From positions 1 through 5,873 of the forward strand of contig JAGVPN010000353.1 of NCBI GenBank assembly GCA_020052215.1: a DNA stretch of 5,873 nucleotides, written 5' to 3'. Shown one piece after another: positions 1 to 5,506 of the stretch. The notes below the pieces were generated by a model. That model searched no databases. It was not told the origin of the DNA and saw nothing but the letters and a program-made list of their open reading frames with translations. Made by a program: the position numbers and the translations under genes. The stretch's first letter is position 1. Every line of letters begins with the position of its first letter. The stretch is from Syntrophobacterales bacterium. GTDB lineage: Bacteria; Desulfobacterota; Desulfobaccia; Desulfobaccales; 0-14-0-80-60-11.

Positions 1-1424
1 GCTGGGACATCCGGTCGCCTTACAGCCGGGTCTTCAACACCGCCTTCCCGAAAGGTTCCTTCGGGCACACCGGCTATACCGGCACCGCCATGTGGATCGA
101 TCCCGCCTCGAAGACATTTATGATCATCCTCACTTCCCGCCTGCATCCCAACGGCAAAGGCAATGTCAAACCTTTGCGGGCCAAGACTGCGGCGGCCGTG
201 GCCGCGGCCGTGCCCATGGGGCCGCCGGCCTTGGCTGCCTGGGATGACGCCGGCCTCGACCCATTGATGACGGGCCATGGCGCCAGCGACGGGCCTGACC
301 GGGTCCGGCCGGGGATCGAGGTCCTGGCCGCCTCCGGTTTCGCCCCCCTGGCCGGCAAAAGGATCGGGGTGATCACCAATCACACGGGCATCGATGCCTC
401 CGGCCGCTCCACCCTCCAGTTGTTGCTCCAGGCTCCGGGGGTCAAGGTGCGGGCCATTTTCAGCCCGGAGCACGGTTTGTCCGGCCAGTTCGACGAGAAG
501 GTCGCCTCCGGGAAGGACCCGGCCACCGGGCTGCCCATCTACAGCCTCTACGGCAAGGTTACCCGGCCGACGGCCAAGATGCTCCAGGGGCTGGACGCTT
601 TGGTTTACGACATCCAGGACGTCGGCGCCCGCTTCTATACCTACATTACCACCATGGCCTATGCCATGGAGGCCGCGGCCGGCGCCGGCCTCGAATTCTA
701 TGTGCTGGACCGCCCCGACCCCATCACCGCGTCCATGGTGCAGGGCCCCGTACTGGACCCAGATTTGAAGTCGTATATCGGGTATTTCCCGCTGCCGGTG
801 CGCTACGGCATGACCGCAGGGGAACTGGCCCAACTCTTTAATCGAGAGAGGGGCATCGGGGCCAAATTGCACGTGGTGCGGATGGAGGGGTATCGGCGGC
901 CGATCTGGTTCGACCAGACCGGCTTGCGTTGGGTCAATCCGTCGCCGAATCTCCGGTCGCTTACCCAGGCGATCCTTTACCCTGGGGTGGGCATGATCGA
1001 GTCCGCCAACGTCAGCGTCGGCCGGGGAACCCCCACGCCCTTTGAAATCATCGGGGCTCCCTGGATTTCGGGCCAGCGGCTGGCCAGCTATTTGAGCGGG
1101 CGGCGTATCCCCGGGGTGGTTTTCACTCCCGTGACCTTCACCCCCGCGGCCAGCCCCTTCGCCCATCACCGCTGCGAAGGCGTCCGGTTTAAAGTGACGG
1201 ACCGGAGCGCCCTGGATGTGGCGGCCCTGGGGGTGGAGTTGGCGGCGGCGCTTTACCGGCTTTATCCCGGAAAGTTCCTGATAGACAAGACGGTGGGCAT
1301 GATCGGGTCCCGCCAGGTTCTCCAGGCCATCAAGCACGGCGATGATCCCCGGGTCATGCAACGCCGGTGGCAACCCGGGTTGGATGCCTTCGGCCGGCTG
1401 CGGGCCAGGTACCTGCTCTACTGA
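1..1424 (+). CDS. Serine hydrolase (beta-lactamase fold) - NamZ/DUF1343 fusion, 5' partial
   Basis: The frame is already open at base 3, so the ATG at 90 is internal and the true start lies left of the window. Counting from base 3 there are 473 residues. Residues 1-50 resemble the C-terminal end of class C beta-lactamase-like serine hydrolases: GHTGYTG at 21-27 carries the HTG version of the KTG box, and a strand MWIDPASKTFMIILTSR follows. After an Ala/Pro-rich linker, residues 104-473 form a full-length DUF1343/NamZ domain with FSPEHG at 153-158, YDIQDVGARFYTY at 202-214, LDRPDP at 235-240, NPSPNLRS at 312-319 and NVSVGRGTPTPF at 336-347. Characterised NamZ proteins (family GH171) release terminal MurNAc from peptidoglycan fragments. 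A role in cell-wall turnover or recycling, probably outside the cytoplasm, is inferred, because the N-terminus and any signal peptide are not visible. The fusion partner may be a peptidase, esterase or inactive module. The histidine kinase gene starts 40 bp downstream. Confidence 0.9.
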   Translation, partial: WDIRSPYSRVFNTAFPKGSFGHTGYTGTAMWIDPASKTFMIILTSRLHPNGKGNVKPLRAKTAAAVAAAVPMGPPALAAWDDAGLDPLMTGHGASDGPDRVRPGIEVLAASGFAPLAGKRIGVITNHTGIDASGRSTLQLLLQAPGVKVRAIFSPEHGLSGQFDEKVASGKDPATGLPIYSLYGKVTRPTAKMLQGLDALVYDIQDVGARFYTYITTMAYAMEAAAGAGLEFYVLDRPDPITASMVQGPVLDPDLKSYIGYFPLPVRYGMTAGELAQLFNRERGIGAKLHVVRMEGYRRPIWFDQTGLRWVNPSPNLRSLTQAILYPGVGMIESANVSVGRGTPTPFEIIGAPWISGQRLASYLSGRRIPGVVFTPVTFTPAASPFAHHRCEGVRFKVTDRSALDVAALGVELAAALYRLYPGKFLIDKTVGMIGSRQVLQAIKHGDDPRVMQRRWQPGLDAFGRLRARYLLY

Positions 1425-1464
1425 GACCTACTTGCCATCCATCGGGCCTGGAACCCGGAGCGCC

Positions 1465-2715
1465 ATGGCAGAGCTCATCTATACCCGCGACAACCTGAGA
1501 GACCTGGTTCAGCTCTCCTCGCTGATCAACTCGTCTCTGGATACCCAGGAGGCCTTGAACAATGCCTTGATGAGCGTGGAGCAGTCGTTGAACGCCGAGG
1601 TGAGCTCCATCTTTGAAGTGGACCAGGTCAGAGGAGAACTCTTTATCCGTCTGGCCCGGGGACCCGGTTCCGACAAGATCAAAACCCTTCGGCTGAAAAT
1701 TGGCGAAGGCATCGCCGGGTGGGTGGCCCAGACGGAAAAGCCTTTGATCTGTCCCGACCCCTACGCGGATGCCCGGTTTTCCCGGCATTTTGATGACGAG
1801 TCAGGTTTTCGCACCCGCTCCATCCTCTGCGTCCCCCTGAAATCCCGGGACCGGCTCGTGGGGGTGGTGGAGGTGATCAACAAGAAAGAAGCCCAGGGCT
1901 TTACGGAAGAGGACCTGGAAGTTCTCATCATGCTGGGTAACATGATCGGCCCGGCCCTGGAAAACGCCCAGCTTTACAGCCGGGTGAAAGAAAAGCTCTC
2001 CCTCACCCGGGAAGAGCTGAAGGTGGTGGAAAACAAGCTGCTGCAAACGGAGCGTCTGGCGGCCTTGGGGAAACTTTCCCGAGGGGTGGCCCACGAGGTG
2101 CGGAACCCGGTCATGATCATCGGGGGCTTCACCCGCCGCCTCCAGAAGCGCCTGCCCGCCAATGATCCGGCCCAGGAGATGATCGACCCCATCCTCCACG
2201 AGCTTCGTCGCCTGGAGCAGATGGTGGCCGAGATCGAAGCTTTCACGGTCCTGCTGGAGCCGGACATCAAGCCCCGGGACCTGGCCAGGGTGGTGGACCA
2301 GGTCCTGGCGGCCAGCGCCGGGTCCCTGGCGCAGCGACAGATTGTTTTAGAGCGCCTGGTCCCCCCGGATCTGCCTCGGATTCCGCTGGATGAGCACCTC
2401 CTGGGCCAGGCCCTCGGTCACCTCATCGACAACGCCATAGAAGCCATGCCCCAGGGCGGTCGGCTGACGCTTACCGTCACGCCGGAGCCCAGGGGGGTGC
2501 GTCTGCACTTGAGGGACACCGGGATCGGCATCCCGCCCGAGGATCTGCCCTATCTCTTCGACCCCTTTTTCTCCACCAAACCCGACGGCACCGGCATGGG
2601 CCTTACCAAGGTCCACCAGGTCATCAGCGATCATCGGGGGGAAATCGAGATCAAATCCGCTCCCGGGCAAGGCACCGAAGTGAATATCTGGCTGCCCCGG
2701 TGGCTGGTCAAATAA
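1465..2715 (+). CDS. Soluble GAF-domain sensor histidine kinase
   Basis: The protein has 416 residues from the ATG at 1465, which is preceded by GGAG at 1457-1460. The frame stays open upstream to 1342 inside the NamZ gene, but those codons look nothing like a kinase N-terminus. Residues about 13-170 form a GAF domain (IGEGIAGWVAQTEKPLI, SILCVPLKSRDRLVGVVEVINK). A probable coiled coil at 173-205 leads to the HisKA H-box, with phospho-acceptor His210 in VAHEVRNPV. The HATPase domain has the N-box Asn323 (LIDNAIEAM), G1 DTGIGI at 351-356, F-box FDPFFSTK at 365-372 and G2 GTGMGL at 375-380, so all the catalytic boxes are present. No membrane segment or signal peptide is seen, so it should act in the cytoplasm on a diffusible or redox signal sensed by the GAF domain. 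There is no receiver domain and no adjacent response regulator, so the partner is unknown. The 40-bp gap makes co-transcription with the NamZ gene likely. Control of the downstream pilus locus is only a possibility. Confidence 0.93.
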   Translation: MAELIYTRDNLRDLVQLSSLINSSLDTQEALNNALMSVEQSLNAEVSSIFEVDQVRGELFIRLARGPGSDKIKTLRLKIGEGIAGWVAQTEKPLICPDPYADARFSRHFDDESGFRTRSILCVPLKSRDRLVGVVEVINKKEAQGFTEEDLEVLIMLGNMIGPALENAQLYSRVKEKLSLTREELKVVENKLLQTERLAALGKLSRGVAHEVRNPVMIIGGFTRRLQKRLPANDPAQEMIDPILHELRRLEQMVAEIEAFTVLLEPDIKPRDLARVVDQVLAASAGSLAQRQIVLERLVPPDLPRIPLDEHLLGQALGHLIDNAIEAMPQGGRLTLTVTPEPRGVRLHLRDTGIGIPPEDLPYLFDPFFSTKPDGTGMGLTKVHQVISDHRGEIEIKSAPGQGTEVNIWLPRWLVK

Positions 2716-2798
2716 TCCGTTTTCGGTTTTCAGTTTTCGGATAAAAAATTAAGAATTGTCGATCTGTTTCAGTTGAGTTGGTTTGATTTGAAGGGAGA

Positions 2799-2830
2799 CC
2801 TGGTATAAACCGGCCAACCGGAGTTTCAGG
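2799..2830. other. Imperfect hairpin downstream of the kinase
   Basis: CCTG (2799-2802) pairs with CAGG (2827-2830). AAAC pairs with GTTT, and CGG pairs with CCG around a CCAA loop, with small bulges between the blocks. No run of T follows, so this is not a standard intrinsic terminator. It could contribute to 3' end stability of the kinase transcript or be part of the enclosing repeat element. Confidence 0.3.
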
Positions 2831-2872
2831 GAGTGACCCGTTAATACCAAAGAGCAATCCAAAGACTATTTT

Positions 2873-2953
2873 TGTCATTCTGAGCGCAGCGAAGCATCTC
2901 TCCTTTAAAGCCGCCGGGATTCTTCACTCCGCGGCGCTCCGTTCAGAATGACA
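2873..2953. repeat. Interspersed palindromic (MITE-like) element, GTCATTCTGA family
   Basis: The ends are a perfect 11-bp inverted repeat, TGTCATTCTGA at 2873-2883 and TCAGAATGACA at 2943-2953. Inside, both arms continue with related sequence: GCGCAGCGAAGCATCTC on the left, and on the right the reverse complement of AACGGAGCGCCGCGGAGTG followed by AAGAATCCC. The whole unit could form a long imperfect hairpin. Elements starting GTCATTCTGAGCG are a familiar intergenic repeat in many bacterial genomes and often give rise to false ORFs ending in CHSERS-like peptides, as happens here on the - strand. It contains no gene and is probably spread in trans. Confidence 0.75.
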
Positions 2954-2992
2954 TGAATAATCATAGTTTTTTGACCGAAAACCGAAAACCGT

Positions 2993-3326
2993 ATAAGGGA
3001 GGCGGCGCCGGCAAGCCGCTGATTTCACCCCGCCAGACCCTCCATTGCCGTTAGCTTTCTTTCTCAGGTTTTCCCTGATGAGCCGGCCAATCTCTGCCCG
3101 TTGCTCCCGGCCCCGCCCCCGCCCCACCCTGGCAAAAAAAGCCTAGTTATATCAATTAGATTTTAAAAATGGCCCTTCTGCCTAACCGTCTCCCTAAGGT
3201 TTTTCTCCCGAGCAATTACGGAGTTTCCCCGCTAGGAGTCAGGAATTTCCCGCCGACCACTTTCAGGGGTTTGGAAGTGAAGAATGAGGGGCATCCTGAT
3301 TTACGCCTGAATTGATTTCAAGCATA
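2993..3326. other. Non-coding spacer with no recognised gene
   Basis: Neither strand has a convincing reading frame here. A GTG-initiated frame on the - strand (3127 down to 2924) is low-complexity at its start and runs into the palindromic repeat, so it is not called. The left part is GC-rich with a C-rich tract at about 3108-3127. From about 3140 the composition turns AT-richer and no protein or RNA family was recognised. It probably holds upstream regulatory DNA for the pilus locus, but no specific operator could be identified. Confidence 0.4.
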
Positions 3327-3354
3327 TTCTTACCACGCTGAGAAATAATATAAA
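3327..3354 (+). promoter_or_regulatory. Possible weak sigma-70-type promoter for the Flp/Tad locus
   Basis: This is the most AT-rich stretch upstream of the pilin gene. TATAAA at 3349-3354 is close to a -10 box. With 16 bp spacing, TTCTTA at 3327-3332 is a poor -35 box, so an activator would be expected. Transcription from here would give a leader of roughly 145 nt before the pilin start codon. No -24/-12 sigma-54 pair with the correct spacing was seen nearby. Confidence 0.28.
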
Positions 3355-3379
3355 TAGGTTTAGCAATATTGATGATAGC

Positions 3380-3460
3380 TAACCGGGAGGTGATGGGCCA
3401 AAGACAACTGACATGATCACTCGCGGCAAAGGGTCAAGAGCTGGTTAACCGGGAAAACCC
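3380..3460 (+). promoter_or_regulatory. Potential structured 5' leader of the flp mRNA
   Basis: Read as RNA, UAACCGG (3380-3386) can pair with CUGGUUA (3441-3447), including one G-U pair. The next bases, GAG(G)UGAU at 3387-3394, pair with AUCACUC (3416-3422) with one bulged G. Together they form a nearly continuous two-part helix with a 21-nt purine-rich loop and an 18-nt single-stranded side. The 9-mer TAACCGGGA occurs at both 3380-3388 and 3446-3454. A small GGGAAAACCC hairpin follows at 3451-3460. It matches no riboswitch class that I could confirm, including c-di-GMP (GEMM). Confidence 0.35.
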
Positions 3461-3504
3461 AAAACCACACGAACAAGCAATTATTATAAAAAAGGAGAGC
3501 GCAG

Positions 3505-3666
3505 ATGGAACGGATCAAGAATTTTTTCAAGGATGAGTCTGGGGCGAGCGCGGTGGAATACGGCTTGCTGGTGTCGTTGATCGCGGTGGCGATTATTGTC
3601 GGCGTCAGAACCCTGGGCCAGAACGTCCAAGCCAAGTTAAACGAGGCGGCCGTCGCTATCGAGTAA
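3505..3666 (+). CDS. flp: Flp-family type IVb pilin precursor
   Basis: This 53-codon gene begins at the ATG at 3505, with a strong AAGGAG ribosome site at 3492-3497 seven bases upstream. The protein starts MERIKNFFKDESG, followed by ASAVEYGLLVSLIAVAIIVGV. Flp precursors have a short charged leader ending in Gly, then a mature protein with Glu at +5 and Tyr at +6. Here Gly13 precedes Ala14, giving Glu18 (+5) and Tyr19 (+6), so cleavage after Gly13 would leave a 40-residue subunit. Residues about 20-38 are the hydrophobic helix that anchors the prepilin in the inner membrane and packs in the filament core. The length is normal for Flp pilins. The peptidase expected to process it is encoded about 250 bp downstream, and a GC-rich hairpin directly after the stop may make this the most abundant message of the operon. 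The identification rests on motif and context. Confidence 0.95.
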   Translation: MERIKNFFKDESGASAVEYGLLVSLIAVAIIVGVRTLGQNVQAKLNEAAVAIE

Positions 3667-3675
3667 TGATCTAAC

Positions 3676-3690
3676 GGACCAGGGAGGTCC
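3676..3690 (+). other. Small hairpin after the flp stop, alternative to the attenuator stem
   Basis: GGACC (3676-3680) and GGTCC (3686-3690) form a perfect 5-bp stem with an AGGGA loop, ten bases after the pilin stop codon. Its last two bases (3689-3690) are also the first two of the larger stem at 3689-3715, so the two structures compete at that point. It may help protect the 3' end of the pilin mRNA. Confidence 0.4.
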
Positions 3691-3729
3691 GGCGGTATGG
3701 CGCTGCCCCCGCCGGGCCTAATTTCTTTT
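3689..3729 (+). terminator. Possible intrinsic terminator or attenuator between flp and downstream genes
   Basis: CCGGCGG (3689-3695) pairs perfectly with CCGCCGG (3709-3715). The 13-nt loop contains a further GGC/GCC pairing (3699-3701 with 3705-3707). After GCCTAA comes a T-rich tract, TTTCTTTT, ending at 3729. The T tract starts several bases after the stem, so termination would probably be partial. That would give high pilin mRNA and reduced transcription of the assembly genes, a common arrangement for pilin-first operons. Confidence 0.45.
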
Positions 3730-3762
3730 AACTGGGTGCTCTATCACAGGAGGGACCATCCC

Positions 3763-3867
3763 ATGAAAGACGCAGGCACCAAGGAGATGGTCTTGCAGAC
3801 CATGGTGGCGCTGGTATCAATGGGGTTGGCAGTTTTAAGCTTAATGTTCATGGGGCGCTGGGTTTAG
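3763..3867 (+). CDS. Hypothetical 34-residue single-pass membrane microprotein in the Tad locus
   Basis: The ATG at 3763 has an excellent AGGAGGG ribosome site at 3748-3754, eight bases upstream, and the frame closes at TAG 3865-3867 after 34 codons. The peptide begins MKDAGTKEMVLQTMVALV and continues as a hydrophobic helix to about residue 30, ending MGRWV. It therefore looks like one membrane segment with a short charged N-terminus. I do not recognise a family. It is not a standard Flp pilin: Gly5 is not followed by Glu at +5 and Tyr at +6 (Glu falls at +3). It lies between the pilin and prepilin peptidase genes on the same strand, so an accessory role in pilin membrane insertion, processing or assembly is possible. 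The main support for its being real is the combination of ribosome site, clear membrane helix and position. Chance cannot be excluded at this length. Confidence 0.6.
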   Translation: MKDAGTKEMVLQTMVALVSMGLAVLSLMFMGRWV

Positions 3868-3899
3868 GCCCCCGCCCCGGAAGATGATTCTTCTGGATA

Positions 3900-3905
3900 A
3901 GAGGA
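3900..3905 (+). promoter_or_regulatory. Ribosome binding site deciding the prepilin peptidase start
   Basis: The AGAGGA motif lies eight bases before the ATG at 3914. The earlier ATG at 3884 has only GGAAG directly against it, and the ATG at 3908 is two bases from this site, both too close for normal initiation. The site therefore favours 3914, without excluding the earlier starts. Confidence 0.45.
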
Positions 3906-3913
3906 CGATGCCC

Positions 3914-4471
3914 ATGGCCGGTTCTATGGTTGACGCGGTCGGTTGGATGAGTTCCCGGGGGAATCTGCTCATACCCCTGGCCGTCACCCTGTGGATTGCC
4001 TGGGGCGACCTGAGGACCCGGCGGATTCCCAACTATCTGACCTTAGGGACCGCGGTGGCCGGACTGGCTTATAACTTCATGGGTCAGGGCCTGCCTGGGC
4101 TGGCCGACGGCATTCTGGGGATGCTCCTGGGGTTCGTCTTCCTGATCCTGCCGTACCTGTGGGGCGGCATGGGGGCCGGAGACGTCAAGGCCCTGGCCGC
4201 GCTGGGGGCCTGGCTGGGGCCCCGGCTTACCGTATTTCTGTTTTGTTACATGGGGCTTGCCGGCGGGGTCATCGCCCTGGGGTATCTGGTGTGGCAAGGA
4301 ATCCTGTGGCAGAAAATCAAGGAGGGGTGGACCTTCCTGCTCAACCTGATCCTGTGCCGGCCGGACGGCCCCCCCCGCCCGCCGTCTCCTTCCCAATTAA
4401 CCGAAGGCATACCTTATGGGGTTGCCATTGCCGCGGGCATGATGATCCTGGTGGGGCTGGGGAGGCTGTGA
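3914..4471 (+). CDS. cpaA: Tad/Flp prepilin peptidase (A24 family, TadV/CpaA type)
   Basis: This is a 185-residue polytopic membrane protein when read from the ATG at 3914. In-frame ATGs at 3884 and 3908 would add ten or two residues. The two catalytic aspartates of aspartic prepilin peptidases are present: Asp32 in WGDLRTRRIPN and Asp90 in GGMGAGDVKALAALGAWLG, the GxGD motif. Five or so hydrophobic segments surround them. Like other TadV/CpaA proteins it lacks the long N-terminal methyltransferase domain of PilD-type enzymes. Its expected job is to cut the Flp prepilin after Gly13 at the cytoplasmic face of the inner membrane. The C-terminal part is slightly unusual: a hydrophilic, proline-rich loop (CRPDGPPRPPSPSQ) precedes a final hydrophobic segment. 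It follows the 34-codon gene by under 50 bp, and its stop overlaps a possible ATG (TGATG at 4469-4473). Confidence 0.92.
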   Translation: MAGSMVDAVGWMSSRGNLLIPLAVTLWIAWGDLRTRRIPNYLTLGTAVAGLAYNFMGQGLPGLADGILGMLLGFVFLILPYLWGGMGAGDVKALAALGAWLGPRLTVFLFCYMGLAGGVIALGYLVWQGILWQKIKEGWTFLLNLILCRPDGPPRPPSPSQLTEGIPYGVAIAAGMMILVGLGRL

Positions 4472-4702
4472 TGCTTGCAAACCCCCTCAGCCGGCCGAAA
4501 ATCCGAACCGAGCCCTGGTGCCGGACCCTTCGGCACACGCCCAACCAGGAAAAATGTGGGCAGGCGTGTTGCCCGCCAGTGGTGCGTAAGACGCACCCGG
4601 GGGAAAATTTTTGCACCAGATGGATTTCTTGAGCGGCTTGATCCCGAGTCAGCCCTATTGCAGGTTTTCGGTCCAAACCCTGATGAAATGTGAGTGACTG
4701 TC
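4472..4702 (+). other. Spacer between prepilin peptidase and cpaB with two hairpins and doubtful small ORFs
   Basis: This is a 231-bp gap in an otherwise compact operon. It can form a hairpin at 4514-4549 (GTGCCG 4518-4523 with CGGCAC 4531-4536, extended by CCTG/CAGG across a bulge). A second, perfect hairpin at 4581-4597 has GGTGCGT and ACGCACC around an AAG loop, followed eight bases later by a short T run. Two frames are open. A 53-codon frame from the ATG at 4471, overlapping the peptidase stop, has five Cys. The peptidase frame itself reopens after its stop until TGA 4691-4693. Neither has a ribosome site or a recognised domain, so neither is called as a gene. Confidence 0.45.
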
Positions 4703-5506
4703 ATGCAATTGAATCTGCCGAAAGGCACCATTTTTATCGCAGCAGCCGTGGTGGCCGGGATTGTGGCCACCTTTGCCATCCACCGATACGTCAGTCTCAA
4801 GACCATGGTCCCGGTAGCGGCAACTCGCCAGACCATCATCGCGGCTGAGGACATTTCTCCCGGCACGGCACTCTCCGGGAAGGCGGTGAAGGCCGTTACC
4901 TGGCCCCAGGCGGTGATCCCGCCCAATTGCGCCTCCACCGTGCGAGAGGTTGAGGGCCGGGTGGTCAAGGTGCCCATTTCCCAGGGTAACCCCGTCCTCT
5001 TCTCCATGCTGGCCCCGGAGGGCACTGCCGCCGGGTTGAGCGGCATTTTGGAGGACGGGAAACGGGCCCTCACCGTCAAAGTGGACGAAGTTGCGGGAGT
5101 GGCCGGCTTCATTCACCCCGGGGACCATGTGGATGTGCTGATGGATATGCCCTTGAAAGGGCCAACGGAGCATTTTTCCAAGACCATCCTGAATGATATT
5201 TTGGTTCTGACCACCGGGCAGATTTGGGAGACAAAGGGGGTGAACAAACCGCTAGTGGTGAATACCGTCACCCTGGAGTTGACCCCGGATCAGGCCGAGG
5301 TGCTCAATCTGGCCAGCAACCAAGGGAAGATCCGCCTGTCTCTCAGAAACCGCAACCATAAGACTGTCGCCGAAACTACGGGCGTGACTACCTCAGTTCT
5401 CATCGGCGGGGCAGCCCCCAAGAAAGAAGCCGCGGTCCAACCGGTCCGGGAAGAAAAGCGAGTAGAGGTTATCAAAGGTTTGGACCGGAGCGACGCCAAG
5501 CTTTAG
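4703..5506 (+). CDS. cpaB: Flp pilus assembly protein CpaB/RcpC
   Basis: The protein has 267 residues from the ATG at 4703, with a weak GTGAG motif about eight bases upstream. A GTG at 4694 in the same frame is an alternative start without a visible ribosome site. Residues 8-26 are an N-terminal membrane anchor (GTIFIAAAVVAGIVATFAI). Residues about 41-106 form a SAF-type domain (IIAAEDISPGTALSG, VVKVPISQGNPVL). Residues about 113-225 match the RcpC/CpaB domain (ALTVKVDEVAGVAGFIHPGDHVDVLMD, LELTPDQAEVLNLASNQGKIRLSLRN). The tail is charged and contains VEVIKG, commonly seen near the end of this family. CpaB/RcpC is a periplasmic, inner-membrane-anchored partner of the RcpA/CpaC secretin in Tad pilus assembly. 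The length is typical. The secretin gene follows after a 176-bp spacer. Confidence 0.95.
   Translation: MQLNLPKGTIFIAAAVVAGIVATFAIHRYVSLKTMVPVAATRQTIIAAEDISPGTALSGKAVKAVTWPQAVIPPNCASTVREVEGRVVKVPISQGNPVLFSMLAPEGTAAGLSGILEDGKRALTVKVDEVAGVAGFIHPGDHVDVLMDMPLKGPTEHFSKTILNDILVLTTGQIWETKGVNKPLVVNTVTLELTPDQAEVLNLASNQGKIRLSLRNRNHKTVAETTGVTTSVLIGGAAPKKEAAVQPVREEKRVEVIKGLDRSDAKL

Larger units (their letters stand above)
2717..2992. repeat. Outer inverted-repeat pair (GTTTTCG heptamers) enclosing a nested palindrome
   Basis: The left arm at 2719-2740 is three tandem heptamers of the form GTTTTCR. The right arm at 2975-2991 is the reverse complement with two full heptamers. Over 17 bases (2724-2740 against 2975-2991) the arms match at 16 positions when one is reverse-complemented. 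The arms lie about 234 bp apart and bracket most of the first part of the kinase-pilin spacer, starting almost at the kinase stop codon. The layout suggests the ends of a non-autonomous element, but no target-site duplication was identified, so the mobile nature is inferred. Confidence 0.5.

Noticed and set aside
1342..1464. Upstream extension of the histidine kinase to an ATG at 1342
   Set aside because: The extra 41 residues overlap the NamZ coding region and are unlike a kinase N-terminus. The ATG at 1465 has a GGAG site and gives a normal GAF kinase start.
2924..3127. GTG-started 67-residue frame on the - strand ending in CHSERSAAE
   Set aside because: Its C-terminal part is the translated palindromic repeat, a well-known source of false ORFs. 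The beginning is a low-complexity GGGGC tract, and the rest has no recognised domain.
3120..3200. Possible sigma-54 promoters beginning TGGC at about 3130 and 3171
   Set aside because: The GG to GC spacing is seven or eight bases instead of the required ten, and the TTGC box is missing.
3366..3470. Possible c-di-GMP (GEMM) riboswitch upstream of flp, suggested by GGCAAAGGG and CCGGG pieces
   Set aside because: The conserved GEMM core and the order of its helices do not match by eye. Only a generic structured leader can be supported without a covariance-model search.
4159..4632. 157-residue + strand frame overlapping the prepilin peptidase
   Set aside because: It runs mostly as a shadow of the peptidase gene in another frame, rich in Arg, Pro and Gly. 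Only its last 53 codons (from 4471) lie outside, and those lack a ribosome site or recognisable domain.
4414..5173. Long - strand frames opposite cpaB (232 and 172 residues)
   Set aside because: They are antisense shadows of a clearly identified CpaB gene, with no domain signature and no ribosome site seen.
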